Assembly (NCBI RefSeq): GCF_946998875.1
Contig: NZ_CAMQAY010000002.1
Coordinates: 1-64,000 of the forward strand
Length of the DNA stretch: 64,000 bases
Origin: an uncultured Peptoniphilus sp.
GTDB taxonomy: Bacteria; Bacillota; Clostridia; Tissierellales; Peptoniphilaceae
Direction: 5' to 3'
Made by a program: the position numbers and the translations under genes. The notes under the pieces are model-generated. The model searched no databases. It saw nothing but the letters and a program-made list of their open reading frames with translations, and was not told where the DNA came from. This document shows, in pieces, positions 34,192 through 43,052 of the stretch (positions are counted from its first letter, which is position 1; each line of letters starts with the position of its first letter).

Positions 34192-34217
34192 AAACTGCTC
34201 TTGGAGCAGTTTTTTTA
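34192..34217 (+). terminator. Terminator after the NCS2 permease
   Basis: AAACTGCTC-TTG-GAGCAGTTT followed by TTTTT on the plus strand. Confidence 0.92.
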
Positions 34218-34246
34218 TGCAAAAAATTTTCTAAAGCCATTTACTG

Positions 34247-34255
34247 TGCTATAAT
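34247..34255 (+). promoter_or_regulatory. Extended -10 promoter of alr
   Basis: TGCTATAAT is an extended -10 element 34 bases before the alr start; no good -35 box is visible, as is common for extended -10 promoters. Confidence 0.6.
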
Positions 34256-34289
34256 GTTAAAAGAAATTCTCTTTTGAAAGGATAATAAG

Positions 34290-35447
34290 ATGAAGGATTT
34301 TTTGACAAGACCAGCTTGGATTGAAATTAATTTAGATAATTTTGAAAACAATATTAAAGAAATAAAAAGTATAATTACTCCAGGAACAGAAATTATGAGC
34401 GTTGTTAAAAGTGACGCCTATAGACTTGGTGCCATTCCCCTTTCCTATGTGTCAAGGGAACTTGGCATAAAGTTTTACGGTGTTGCAACTTTAAGTGAAG
34501 CTTTGAGATTTAAAAAAGAGTTCCCAGACACTTCTATTTTAATTCTTGGTTACACACCTGCTCATCTCTTTGAAGATGCAGTAAAAAATGAAATCACCCT
34601 AACTATTTATACCCTTGAAGATGCTCTAAAATTAGATGAGCTTGCAAGGGACTTAGGCAAAAAAGCTAAGATTCACCTTGCCGTTGACAGTGGAATGTCA
34701 CGAATTGGTTTTATTCCTGGTGAAAATTCCTTAAAAGAAGTTAAAAAAATTTTTGAGCTTGAAAATATTTTTGTTGAAGGAATTTTTTCTCACTTTGCTG
34801 CCAGTGAATCCGATCCAGAATTTACAAAAAGACAATTTACAACTTTTACAAATTTTATAAAAGAAATTGAAGATCTTGGCTACAAATTTACATACAAACA
34901 TATTGCAAATTCTTCTTCTGTTTTATATCACAGAGAATACGATTTAAATATGGTAAGACCTGGAATAATACAATTTGGATATACAGATAGTGAAAAGCTC
35001 CCTGAAGAATTTGGACTAAAGGAATTTCTTTCAATTAAGGCGCAAATTGCAGCTATAAGAGAAGTAAAATCTGGCGAAACTGTTGGCTATGAAAGATTTT
35101 ATAAGTGCGACAAAGACACTAAGGTTGTCACTCTTCCCCTTGGATATGCCGATGCTTTTCCAAGAATTTTGTCAGAAAAAATTGAAGTTTTAATTAATGG
35201 AAAGAGATGCAAACAAATTGGCTTAATATGTATGGACCAAATGATGGTTGATGCCACTGGAGTGGATTGTAAAATTGGCGACGAAGTTGTATTAGTTGGA
35301 AGGCAAGGAGAAGAAGAGATAAAAATTAGAGATATTTGTCACTTTTCTGGCGACTGCGAAACTTCCTTTATCACACACTTTAATAGAAGGCTTCCAAAAT
35401 ATTATTACAGACATGGCGAACTTGTCCATGTAAGCAAAATGGATTAA
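34290..35447 (+). CDS. alr: Alanine racemase
   Basis: This PLP enzyme makes D-alanine for peptidoglycan. The 385-residue protein has the N-terminal PLP barrel with Lys40 in MSVVKSDAYRLG (the usual KANAYG motif varied to KSDAYR), AVDSGMSRIGF, and HIANSSSV. The C-terminal beta domain contains the second catalytic Tyr region ETVGYERF, LPLGYADAFPR and CMDQMMVD. The altered PLP-lysine motif may indicate altered specificity (VanT or serine racemase relatives), but alanine racemase is most likely. The ATG follows AAGGATAATAAG. It is monocistronic. Confidence 0.9.
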   Translation: MKDFLTRPAWIEINLDNFENNIKEIKSIITPGTEIMSVVKSDAYRLGAIPLSYVSRELGIKFYGVATLSEALRFKKEFPDTSILILGYTPAHLFEDAVKNEITLTIYTLEDALKLDELARDLGKKAKIHLAVDSGMSRIGFIPGENSLKEVKKIFELENIFVEGIFSHFAASESDPEFTKRQFTTFTNFIKEIEDLGYKFTYKHIANSSSVLYHREYDLNMVRPGIIQFGYTDSEKLPEEFGLKEFLSIKAQIAAIREVKSGETVGYERFYKCDKDTKVVTLPLGYADAFPRILSEKIEVLINGKRCKQIGLICMDQMMVDATGVDCKIGDEVVLVGRQGEEEIKIRDICHFSGDCETSFITHFNRRLPKYYYRHGELVHVSKMD

Positions 35448-35471
35448 AATTTATAAATTTCAAAAAAAATT

Positions 35472-35506
35472 AACCCCAAAACTATAAAAGTTTTCGGGGT
35501 TTTTTC
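35472..35506 (+). terminator. Terminator after alr
   Basis: AACCCCAAAACT / AGTTTTCGGGGTT with one mismatch, followed by TTTTTC on the plus strand. Confidence 0.88.
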
Positions 35507-35507
35507 A

Positions 35508-35535
35508 TTAAAAAGAGAGCACAAAGCTCTCTTTT
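35508..35535 (-). terminator. Terminator after spoVG
   Basis: The 10-bp stem AAAAGAGAGC / GCTCTCTTTT with a 5-base loop overlaps the spoVG stop codon and is followed by T residues on the minus strand. It faces the alr terminator. Confidence 0.88.
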
Positions 35536-35848
35536 ATTCTTCTTCAATTCTTTCTTCTGCTTCAGGTTTTTCACTTTCTTCTGAATCTAATTTTTCTTTT
35601 ACTGCATAATATTCTTTGAATATTACATCTTCCAATTCTTTTCTTGCTTCGGCATTGATAGGGTGAGCAATGTCTCTGTATTCTCCATTAGATAGTCTTC
35701 TGCTTGGCATTGCTAAAAATAAAGATTCATTTCCTTCTATTATTTTTATATCATGAAGCACAAATTCATTATTAAAGGTTACAGATACTATTGCTTTAAG
35801 CTTTCCTTCTGTTGGTAATTTGCGAAGTCTTACATCAGTTATGTTCAT
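35534..35848 (-). CDS. spoVG: Septation/regulatory protein SpoVG
   Basis: SpoVG is a small site-specific nucleic-acid-binding regulator, kept in many non-spore-forming Firmicutes. From the ATG at 35848, with GAGAGGGAT upstream, it has 104 residues: MNITDVRLRKLPTEGKLKA, VTFNNEFVLHDIKIIEG, LFLAMPSRRLSNGEYRDIAHP. The C-terminal tail is acidic. The 13-residue upstream extension of the frame includes the promoter region and is rejected. It is monocistronic. Confidence 0.95.
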   Translation of the reverse strand: MNITDVRLRKLPTEGKLKAIVSVTFNNEFVLHDIKIIEGNESLFLAMPSRRLSNGEYRDIAHPINAEARKELEDVIFKEYYAVKEKLDSEESEKPEAEERIEEE

Positions 35849-35875
35849 ACAAGTATCCCTCTCTTTCTTTACCAT

Positions 35876-35884
35876 ATTATAGCA
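35876..35884 (-). promoter_or_regulatory. Extended -10 promoter of spoVG
   Basis: TGCTATAAT on the minus strand, 28 bases before the spoVG start, with a weak TTTATT -35 at 17 bases. Confidence 0.6.
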
Positions 35885-35975
35885 CAACTCTGGTGCATAA
35901 TAAATAAATTAATTAAATTATTTTTTATAATTTATTTAAATGGGGCCTTATTATTTCTTTCTTTATAAAAATTTG

Positions 35976-35984
35976 TGTTATAAT
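35976..35984 (+). promoter_or_regulatory. Extended -10 promoter of murC
   Basis: TGTTATAAT on the plus strand, 23 bases before murC, just ahead of its GGAGG ribosome site. Confidence 0.55.
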
Positions 35985-36007
35985 TAAAAAGAATTGGAGG
36001 AAGTAAA

Positions 36008-37390
36008 TTGTTTGAAATTAATATAGATAATAGTAAGTATAAAAATATATTTTTCATAGGAATTGGCGGCATTAGTATGTCAGCCCTTGCAGAACTCATG
36101 CTTTATAAGGGCTATAAGGTTTATGGAAGCGATAGAATGCCTTCTATTAACACTGAAAAACTAGAAAAAAATGGTGCCACAATTTACTATGAACACAAGA
36201 AAGAACATATTAAAAACATGGATCTTGTAATTTTTACTGATGCAATTTCCTTTGACAACGAAGAATACATGGAAGCAGTTAAAGAAAAAATTGACTTAGT
36301 AGATAGGGCAACTTTTTTAGGCGCAATTATGAAAAATTATAAAAAATCAATTGCAGTTTCAGGAACGCACGGCAAGACAACTACAACTTCCATGATAACT
36401 GAAATAATTAAAGATTTAGACTTAAATCCAACTATTATGCTTGGCGGTCAATTAAAGGACATTGACGGAAACATTAAAATTGGCGACGAAAATTTATTTT
36501 TAACTGAAGCTTGCGAGTACAAGGCAAATATTTTAAAGTACTTCCCTACTACAGAAATTATTTTAAATATTGACGAAGACCACTTAGATTATTTTGACAA
36601 CATCGACCACATAATAAGAACTTTTAAGGGTTATGTGGACAATCTACATCAAGATGATTATGTTATTTTAAATGTTGACGACGAAAATGTTGACACCCTA
36701 TTTCCAATTGATAACTGCAAGGTCTTTACTTTTGGCATAAAAAATAATGCAGACTTAAGGGCAGAAAATATAGATTTTTCAGAAGATGGTTTCCCTACTT
36801 ATGATTTATATTTAAAGGGCAAAAAATTATGTCATGTTGAGCTTTCTGTTCTTGGAAGACACAATGTTTTAAATTCTCTTGCTGCTATTGCTGCAACTTA
36901 TGTTAATAATATTCCAATTGAAGATGCAGTGGTTGCACTTAAATCTTATAAAGGTGTGGAAAGAAGACTTGAAGAAAAGGGTTATTACAAGGGCACAAAA
37001 ATTATGGACGACTATGCTCATCACCCAACAGAAATAAAATCATCAATTCACGCAATTAAAAATGCCTGCAAGGGAAAACTCTATACAATTTTTCAACCTC
37101 ACACTTACACAAGGACTAAGCTTTTATTAGATGCCTTTGCCAATTCCTTTGACGAGTCTGATGTAATTATAATCACAGATATTTATGCTGCTCGTGAAAA
37201 AGATTATGGCGACATTCACTCCAAAACTTTAAGAGATGCCATTTCAGACCACAGAGACAATGCTTTTTACATTTCTGGCTTTGATGATATTGTAAAATTC
37301 ATCAAGGAAAATATAAAAAAGGACGATGTAGTTGTAACAATGGGTGCTGGCGATGTCTATAAAATTGGAGAAATGATTTTAGAAAAATAA
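36008..37390 (+). CDS. murC: UDP-N-acetylmuramate--L-alanine ligase
   Basis: MurC adds L-alanine to UDP-MurNAc, the first amino acid of the peptidoglycan stem. The 460-residue protein has the UDP-binding Rossmann part (FFIGIGGISMSALAELM), the ATP P-loop SGTHGKTTTTSMI, TEACEYKANILKYFPT, NIDEDHLDYFDN and the C-terminal DDYAHHPTEI and QPHTYTRTK. The start is TTG, with GGAGG eight bases upstream. It is monocistronic and not in a mur cluster, next to alr only functionally. Confidence 0.96.
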   Translation: MFEINIDNSKYKNIFFIGIGGISMSALAELMLYKGYKVYGSDRMPSINTEKLEKNGATIYYEHKKEHIKNMDLVIFTDAISFDNEEYMEAVKEKIDLVDRATFLGAIMKNYKKSIAVSGTHGKTTTTSMITEIIKDLDLNPTIMLGGQLKDIDGNIKIGDENLFLTEACEYKANILKYFPTTEIILNIDEDHLDYFDNIDHIIRTFKGYVDNLHQDDYVILNVDDENVDTLFPIDNCKVFTFGIKNNADLRAENIDFSEDGFPTYDLYLKGKKLCHVELSVLGRHNVLNSLAAIAATYVNNIPIEDAVVALKSYKGVERRLEEKGYYKGTKIMDDYAHHPTEIKSSIHAIKNACKGKLYTIFQPHTYTRTKLLLDAFANSFDESDVIIITDIYAAREKDYGDIHSKTLRDAISDHRDNAFYISGFDDIVKFIKENIKKDDVVVTMGAGDVYKIGEMILEK

Positions 37391-37400
37391 TTTTATTAAT

Positions 37401-37430
37401 AATGGAACTCTCAAAAGGAGTTCCTTTTTT
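37401..37430 (+). terminator. Terminator after murC
   Basis: GGAACTC / GAGTTCC with a 7-base loop followed by TTTTTT on the plus strand. Confidence 0.9.
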
Positions 37431-37432
37431 AT

Positions 37433-37462
37433 TGCAAAAAAAAGATCTCCCTAAGGAGACCT
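37433..37462 (-). terminator. Terminator after the phosphodiester glycosidase/stalk gene
   Basis: AGGTCTCC / GGAGATCT (one G-T pair) followed by a run of eight T on the minus strand, back to back with the murC terminator. Confidence 0.85.
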
Positions 37463-37474
37463 CTCTTAAATAAA

Positions 37475-39781
37475 TTAGTTAAATAAATTTGTAGTATTTT
37501 CTTTTGCATTATTGGTAGTGCTTACATTTCCCTTATTTTTTTCTGCATTAGAATTATTTGCATTTGCATTTTTATTTTTATTGGCATTTGCATTGGAATT
37601 CACATTTTGAGAATTATTTGTATTCTTTTTATTATTTTGTCCCTTTTGTGAATTGTTATTTACTGCATTTTTTTCATCAAGAGCTGGTGTCATGTCAGTC
37701 TTATTCTCTACTTTTTTATCTTCAAAAGAAGAAATTTCAATTATGCGACTTTCATTAATGTAATTAACAACCATATCTAAATTTTCTGCAATAAATCTAA
37801 TTGGCACGAAAGTCCTGTCGCCCTTAATTATGGCAGCTTGGTCAATATTTACATCTTTTCCATCGATTTTTATAGTTTTTGAATCAATTGGTAGCACAAT
37901 AGTTTTTCCCTTACTATTGACAGTGACAAGTCTATTGTCATTATCCCAATTTACTTCTCCACCAATGGCTTCCACGATAAATCTTAGTGGCACTAAAGTT
38001 CTATCATTCTTGATAAAAGGTTTAGCATCCATTTTTTTGCCTTGGCCATTTATGCTGTAGTTCACATCATTAATTTTCATCTTAATTAACTTTGTATTTT
38101 CATCATAAAGTGATAGAGTTGAAGTCTTGTCGCCAAGCTTAGCAATTATTTTTGGATTTCTTCCATAATCTTCTATATTAATATTAAAAGTATTTGGGTC
38201 CACACTTGCTGTCATGTCTTCAAAGGAATAATTTATAACTCTTGGTGAAATTTTTATTTTTCTGCCATTGTATTCGCCCTTAGAATCAAGACTTAAAGTC
38301 ATTCCTCTTTTGATAATTTTATTTTTTGTGTCAATATTAAATTTAGTGTAGGCTGAAAGGTCTGCAACATTAATTTCTTTATTAATATTTTCGCCCTTAT
38401 CAGTAATTACAGATAAATTATATTTACCTGGTGAAAGAGAAAGATAGGACAAGCCATTTAAAATATTTGCTCCATTAGAATTATCAGTCACTGTATAAGT
38501 TCTATTTTTTATGTCAATTGGATTTAAAAATTCATCCCATCCTGATTTTAATTTTAAATTAAGTTGCTCTCCTACAATTGTATTTAAATCACTTTCGAAT
38601 TTTACATCAGAAATTATGCCAGTATTAGTAGTTGTGTTGAAAACACCAAGTCCATTGACAACTTTTCTTTCGCCAGCATTTCTTTCTGGATTAGTAACTC
38701 TTGTTCTCTTTAAATCTCCTAAATTTCTAACTGCCATGGCAGTGGAACCGCCACCATCTAAATTCATCGCCTTATATGCACCAAGGTCCAACATAAACTG
38801 AGACAACTCATTTAGTGAAAGGCCAGGAGATCTATTAGTCCTACCTTCAGCAGAAACAATGTAGACAGTTTTTCCATCTTGGCTAATACCAACAGCAGTT
38901 CTTGCTCTAACTCCGCCAATTGAATTGACATCCTTAGTGTATTTTTTTATAGCACCATTTTCTACAAGAAGGGCGTGACCGCCAATCATCATTTTCCAAT
39001 TTCTATTGGGTTCGATGTTTGTATTAATTTGAAGTTTGTCGCCAACTTTTACATTGGCACGCATAAATCTTTCAGAGCCACCGCTAACTTGTAAGATTTT
39101 CTTTCCTTCAGGAATTTTCATGTCTATATTTTTTCTGTAGACAATTTGCTCAACTACATTGTCCTCTGATAAAAGAACTTCGCCAGCAGTTTTATCTCCC
39201 CTAGATTTTGAAGCCCAGAAAGAATTATACATTTGAATTTTTGATTCATGAGAATATTCCTTAGATGGTTGGTACCAATAGAAGGTCTTATTTAGTCCAT
39301 CAATTGGATAAGATTTCCCATTGGGAGCAGTTACGCTTCCTACAAATTTTGTGCTGTCAATAAAGGCAGTGTTATTTTCATCAATTCCAAAGGACCAAAT
39401 ATCTGTTAAAACTGCAGGAGATGACTTCATATCTCCATCAATTATAGATGCACCTAGTGGCACACCTTGTAGTTGCATTGTAAAGAAATCTCCATTTACA
39501 AGAGCAACAGCATTAGTTCTGTCAGCCATTTGAGAAACAGTTGCCTTATTTGTATAAGTTCCTCCACCTGCAACCGTATTAATTTTTATATGTGGATTAT
39601 TTAAATCAACTGTAACTACATTTGTCTGTGCATTCTTTTTATCTCTAGAGACTTCATACTTGTACCTTACAACACCTGGAGCAATTGGCTCCTTAAATAA
39701 TAATTTATTGGCTGCAAAGACATTAGATGTAATAGTCATTAAAAATAAAAGCATTACAAGACTAATTCTTTTTTTATTCAT
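37475..39781 (-). CDS. Secreted phosphodiester glycosidase (NAGPA-type) with stalk domain
   Basis: This exported protein of 768 residues begins at the ATG at 39781, with GAGGTTGATGAA upstream, and has a signal peptide (about 1-23). A NAGPA-type phosphodiester glycosidase domain occupies about 90-381 (ALVNGDFFTMQLQGVPLG, GGVRARTAVGIS, AMNLDGGGSTAMA); known relatives remove sugar phosphodiester caps, in bacteria often linked to wall glycopolymers. After beta-rich linkers a copper amine oxidase N-terminal/stalk repeat follows (565-690, RTLVPLRFIVEAIGG and RTFVPIRFIAENL). The tail is Asn/Lys-rich and disordered (708-768). The upstream extension of the frame contains no ribosome site. It may act on wall polymers while held in the wall by the stalk. 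Confidence 0.85.
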   Translation of the reverse strand: MNKKRISLVMLLFLMTITSNVFAANKLLFKEPIAPGVVRYKYEVSRDKKNAQTNVVTVDLNNPHIKINTVAGGGTYTNKATVSQMADRTNAVALVNGDFFTMQLQGVPLGASIIDGDMKSSPAVLTDIWSFGIDENNTAFIDSTKFVGSVTAPNGKSYPIDGLNKTFYWYQPSKEYSHESKIQMYNSFWASKSRGDKTAGEVLLSEDNVVEQIVYRKNIDMKIPEGKKILQVSGGSERFMRANVKVGDKLQINTNIEPNRNWKMMIGGHALLVENGAIKKYTKDVNSIGGVRARTAVGISQDGKTVYIVSAEGRTNRSPGLSLNELSQFMLDLGAYKAMNLDGGGSTAMAVRNLGDLKRTRVTNPERNAGERKVVNGLGVFNTTTNTGIISDVKFESDLNTIVGEQLNLKLKSGWDEFLNPIDIKNRTYTVTDNSNGANILNGLSYLSLSPGKYNLSVITDKGENINKEINVADLSAYTKFNIDTKNKIIKRGMTLSLDSKGEYNGRKIKISPRVINYSFEDMTASVDPNTFNINIEDYGRNPKIIAKLGDKTSTLSLYDENTKLIKMKINDVNYSINGQGKKMDAKPFIKNDRTLVPLRFIVEAIGGEVNWDNDNRLVTVNSKGKTIVLPIDSKTIKIDGKDVNIDQAAIIKGDRTFVPIRFIAENLDMVVNYINESRIIEISSFEDKKVENKTDMTPALDEKNAVNNNSQKGQNNKKNTNNSQNVNSNANANKNKNANANNSNAEKNKGNVSTTNNAKENTTNLFN

Positions 39782-39895
39782 TTCATCAACCTCGCTTACA
39801 TAAAAAGTATAAAGGAATAAAAGTATTTTCTCAAAGAATTTTTTCATTTGTAACAAAAACTTAATCATAAATCTAATTTTTAGGAAAATTTCTAC

Positions 39896-39926
39896 AAAAA
39901 AATATCCTGCCTTAAGCAAGATATTT
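39896..39926 (-). terminator. Terminator after the class V aminotransferase
   Basis: An 11-bp stem AAATATCTTGC / GCAGGATATTT with a 5-base loop, followed by TTTT on the minus strand. Confidence 0.88.
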
Positions 39927-39941
39927 TATCATTTATTCAAT

Positions 39942-41009
39942 TTACTTTTTTAAAATTTCATCAAAAACTTTAGTAAATTCCCTCATGTCATCTAAACTTG
40001 TGTCACCCATGTGTCCAACTCTGAAAGTTTTATCAGCCATAGGTCCATAACCATTGGAAATTACCATTCCTCTATCAAGAAATTCTTGATTTAACTTTTT
40101 GAATTCTAAATTTTTTGTATTTTTTACACAAGTAATTGTTGGTGACAAATACTTTTCATCGCCAAAAACTTCAAAATTTTTGTTTGCCCAAGCCTTGAAA
40201 TAATTTGACATCTCTAAGTGTCTCTTAAATCTATTTTCAAGTCCCTCATCATTTACTATATAGTCAAGTTGATACTCTGCTGCAACCATATTAGAGATAG
40301 CAGGAGTTGATGGGTATTGGTATTCATGTTCCTTAGAATAATTATAAAGAAGTAGTAAGTCTAAATAGTGACCTCTGTTTTCTACAGTCTTTGCCTTTTC
40401 TACAGCCTTTTCAGAGAAAGATGCAAAGCTAAGACCTGGCACAAGACCTAAACACTTTTGCGAAGATGTAATAGCAATGTCTATTCCATATTTATCCTGA
40501 TCAATTGGAGTACCTCCAGCTGAACTTACTGTATCAAGAGCCCAAATAATATCTGGATGTTTCTCAATTACTCCTTTAAGTTCAGAAAGGCCATTTAAGA
40601 TACCAGATGATGTTTCGTTGTGAGTGATCCCAACAAAATCATATTCCTTTTTCTTTAAAAGATCTTCCAATTTATTTGGATCAGTAGCTTCCCCTGGCTC
40701 AGCCTTTAAAATGTCTGTCTCAATTCCATTTTCAAGACCAAGTCTTTGCCAAAGCTCACCAAAGGAGCCTAAAGAACAAATCAAAGCCCTCTTCTTTGTG
40801 CAAGACTTAATAGCACCTTCCATAAGTCCAGTGCCTGATGATGTTGAAGTTAAAATATATTCCTTAGTTCCAAAAACTTTTTGCATATTTATAAAAATTG
40901 ACTTTTGAATTTCTGATGCGTCCTTAGTTCTGTGTCCTATAACAGGTTTTTCAAATTGTTTTAAAACTTCACTGCGAACTGACACAGGACCGGGTAAAAA
41001 TAGCTTCAT
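39942..41009 (-). CDS. Class V aminotransferase (alanine/serine--glyoxylate type)
   Basis: This 355-residue PLP enzyme is of the alanine-glyoxylate/serine-pyruvate aminotransferase group (AGXT/PucG/SerC-like). Visible are FLPGPVSVRSEVL, a GHRTKDA substrate block, LTSTSSGTGLMEGAI, ALDTVSSAGGTPID, and the PLP lysine in AITSSQKCLGLVPG. The start ATG follows AGGGGGAATAAA. In anaerobes lacking serC this family can supply phosphoserine aminotransferase, but the usual partner dehydrogenase is not adjacent, so the substrate is undecided. It is monocistronic. Confidence 0.88.
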   Translation of the reverse strand: MKLFLPGPVSVRSEVLKQFEKPVIGHRTKDASEIQKSIFINMQKVFGTKEYILTSTSSGTGLMEGAIKSCTKKRALICSLGSFGELWQRLGLENGIETDILKAEPGEATDPNKLEDLLKKKEYDFVGITHNETSSGILNGLSELKGVIEKHPDIIWALDTVSSAGGTPIDQDKYGIDIAITSSQKCLGLVPGLSFASFSEKAVEKAKTVENRGHYLDLLLLYNYSKEHEYQYPSTPAISNMVAAEYQLDYIVNDEGLENRFKRHLEMSNYFKAWANKNFEVFGDEKYLSPTITCVKNTKNLEFKKLNQEFLDRGMVISNGYGPMADKTFRVGHMGDTSLDDMREFTKVFDEILKK

Positions 41010-41034
41010 TTTTATTCCCCCTATCTATGCTAAA

Positions 41035-41063
41035 ATAATAATATAAAATTTTAGTATAGTCAA
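41035..41063 (-). promoter_or_regulatory. Promoter of the class V aminotransferase
   Basis: TTGACT (41058-41063) and TATTAT (41035-41040) with a 17-base spacer on the minus strand. Confidence 0.75.
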
Positions 41064-41157
41064 ATAAAAAAACTTTGTAAGCTTGCAAATAATTATTTTG
41101 TTTACATTCGCTTTACTAGTTTTACTAATTAAATTATTATTATATTTATTCAATCAA

Positions 41158-41187
41158 TAAAAGAACTCTGCCCATGACAGAGTTCTT
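41158..41187 (-). terminator. Terminator after yacL
   Basis: A 10-bp perfect stem AAGAACTCTG / CAGAGTTCTT with a 7-base loop, followed by TTATTG on the minus strand. Confidence 0.88.
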
Positions 41188-41191
41188 AAAA

Positions 41192-42283
41192 TCAATATTT
41201 TATTTTGGCAAAAATCATTTTTCCTGCTGAAGTTTGAAGTGCACTTGTTACAATTACATTTACACTTTCGCCAATGAGTTCCTTTCCATTTTCAACGACA
41301 ATCATAGTACCGTCGTCAAGATAGCCAAGACCTTGATTTTGTTCCTTGCCTTCCTTTACCAGTAAAATTTTCATCTCTTCGCCTGGAAGATAAAGTGGCT
41401 TAACTGCATTTGCAAGTTCATTGACATTTAAAACAGTTAGGTTTTGAACCTTTGCAACTTTGTTTAAGTTGTAATCATTTGTGACAATTTTGCCACCTAT
41501 ATCACTGGCAAGTTTTAAAAGTTTTGAATCAACTTCAGGAATTTCTTCAATTTTTCCCTTATAAATTATAACTTCAACATTTTTTAGTTCTTGAATTTCT
41601 GCTACAGTATCAAGACCACGCCTACCCCTGTTTCTCTTTAGGGAATCGGCAGAATCTGCAATGTGTTGAAGCTCTTCTAATACAAATACTGGAACTACAA
41701 GAGGTCCTTCAATAAAACCTATCTTTGCAATATCAAGTATTCTTCCGTCTATAATAACAGAAGTATCTAAGACTTTTGGAACGCCTTCACGAGCTTTAAT
41801 ATTTTCCTTTGGCTTTGCTGTTCTCTTAGCTGCCAAAGAAGTTAAATCTCTAACTTTTTCTGAAATAGTGTCCTTGTTTGACATTCCAATATTTAAACCT
41901 AAGTAACCAAGCATACCATAAAGTAAAATTGAAATTACAGAACCCACATAGGGAATTGGTATCTTGTAAATAGGTTGTGAAATTAAAAATGCTATTATAA
42001 GACCAAGAATAAGTCCCACAGCACCCAGTATTACCTCTGTAAAAGATTTTGTTTGGATTTCTCTTTCCCAAAAAGCCAAAAGATCCTCCAAAGTCCTAAA
42101 GGCCTTTGGTGAAAGTATAAAAAATATAAGTGCAAATAAAAGTACAATAATGACAGTAACAACTGTCACAATTTTTTGGCTTCCAATACCCTTTACAAAT
42201 TTCATGTCTGATAATAGAGACACGATGAAAATACCGAATAGTGCACCTATTAAAGTGAATAGCACCTTAAAAATTTTGGACAC
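41192..42283 (-). CDS. yacL: Membrane PIN-TRAM domain protein (YacL-like)
   Basis: This YacL-family protein of at least 363 residues has four membrane helices (about 4-24, 37-58, 84-104 and 108-128). A PIN nuclease-like domain follows (VLDTSVIIDGRILDIAKIGF, VPVFVLEELQHIADS, GGKIVTNDYNLNKVA), then a TRAM RNA-binding domain (LPGEEMKILLVKEGKEQNQG, GTMIVVENG). Its role is unknown; it is very conserved beside carD in Firmicutes. The start is uncertain: the GTG at 42283 has no ribosome site, while AAGGAGGG lies upstream, six bases before an in-frame ATT at 42304 that would add seven residues. It is co-transcribed with carD. Confidence 0.9.
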   Translation of the reverse strand: MSKIFKVLFTLIGALFGIFIVSLLSDMKFVKGIGSQKIVTVVTVIIVLLFALIFFILSPKAFRTLEDLLAFWEREIQTKSFTEVILGAVGLILGLIIAFLISQPIYKIPIPYVGSVISILLYGMLGYLGLNIGMSNKDTISEKVRDLTSLAAKRTAKPKENIKAREGVPKVLDTSVIIDGRILDIAKIGFIEGPLVVPVFVLEELQHIADSADSLKRNRGRRGLDTVAEIQELKNVEVIIYKGKIEEIPEVDSKLLKLASDIGGKIVTNDYNLNKVAKVQNLTVLNVNELANAVKPLYLPGEEMKILLVKEGKEQNQGLGYLDDGTMIVVENGKELIGESVNVIVTSALQTSAGKMIFAKIKY

Positions 42284-42316
42284 AATTTTTCGGTTCTTAC
42301 TAATAAAAATCCCTCC

Positions 42317-42799
42317 TTAACCAAAAATGGCATGATCAACTAATTTTGAAATTTCTTCCACTTTTTTATCAAAAACAAGAGCCATCTCTGAAATTATGAT
42401 TTGTCTTGCTTCTGTCAATATTTTTCTCTCTCCTGTTGAAAGAGATTTTTTTCTGTCTAAATTTTCTAGACATTTTATCACATCGGCTATTTCTGTTAAA
42501 TCGCCAGATTTTATTTTTTCCAAATTAAATCTATATCTTCTATTCCAATTTTTTGGCATAGTAATCTCTTTGTCTGAAGAAAGTGTTTCTAGGACATCTT
42601 CCATAGTCTTTGAATCAGAAATTTTTCTAACTCCAACTTCTTCAGCATTTTTAACAGGCACCATAACTTTAAGTTCGTTTATAGGTAGTCTCATTATGTA
42701 GTATTTGTGCACATTACCAAGGATTTCTCTCTCTTCTATTGCAACAATTTCGCCTGCTCCGTGCATAGGATATACAATTTTATCGCCAATATTAAACAT
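42317..42799 (-). CDS. carD: CarD-family transcriptional regulator
   Basis: CarD/CdnL binds the RNA polymerase beta subunit and stabilises open promoter complexes. The 160-residue protein has the N-terminal RNAP-interacting Tudor-like domain (FNIGDKIVYPMHGAGEIVAI, YYIMRLPINELKVMVPVKNA) and the C-terminal helical DNA-binding domain (MPKNWNRRYRFNLEKIKSGD, KKSLSTGERKILTEARQI). The ATG follows AGGAGGTAAAAT. It lies upstream of yacL with a gap of a few bases. Confidence 0.94.
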   Translation of the reverse strand: MFNIGDKIVYPMHGAGEIVAIEEREILGNVHKYYIMRLPINELKVMVPVKNAEEVGVRKISDSKTMEDVLETLSSDKEITMPKNWNRRYRFNLEKIKSGDLTEIADVIKCLENLDRKKSLSTGERKILTEARQIIISEMALVFDKKVEEISKLVDHAIFG

Positions 42800-42826
42800 A
42801 TTTTACCTCCTATTGTCCCTATTATT

Positions 42827-42835
42827 AGTATAGCA
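42827..42835 (-). promoter_or_regulatory. Extended -10 promoter of carD-yacL
   Basis: TGCTATACT on the minus strand, 28 bases before carD. The -35 region is T-rich and weak. Confidence 0.6.
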
Positions 42836-43002
42836 GAGAATTTAAAAAAAGTAAAAACATTTTAATATACCATAGTTTATTGTTTTATGCAAAGATTTTT
42901 TATTGGTTTTTATTTTTATTTTATTTGGTTATTTACTAAAGTATAGAATTCTATTGTGATAAATAATTAAGTTTTATGTGAAATTTTTGTTGTATATTAA
43001 TT

Positions 43003-43031
43003 AAAACCCTCTAACTATAAAGCTAGAGGGC
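43003..43031 (-). terminator. Terminator after the CoA-transferase gene
   Basis: CCCTCTAGC / GTTAGAGGG (9 bp, one G-T pair) followed by TTTTAATT on the minus strand. The rest of the 253-base gap up to carD holds only the carD promoter and AT-rich sequence. Confidence 0.88.
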
Positions 43032-43052
43032 AATAATTATATTTAAGTCAAA

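Noticed and set aside
39782..39919. 46-residue extension of the glycosidase
   Set aside because: It hides the signal peptide and has no ribosome site.
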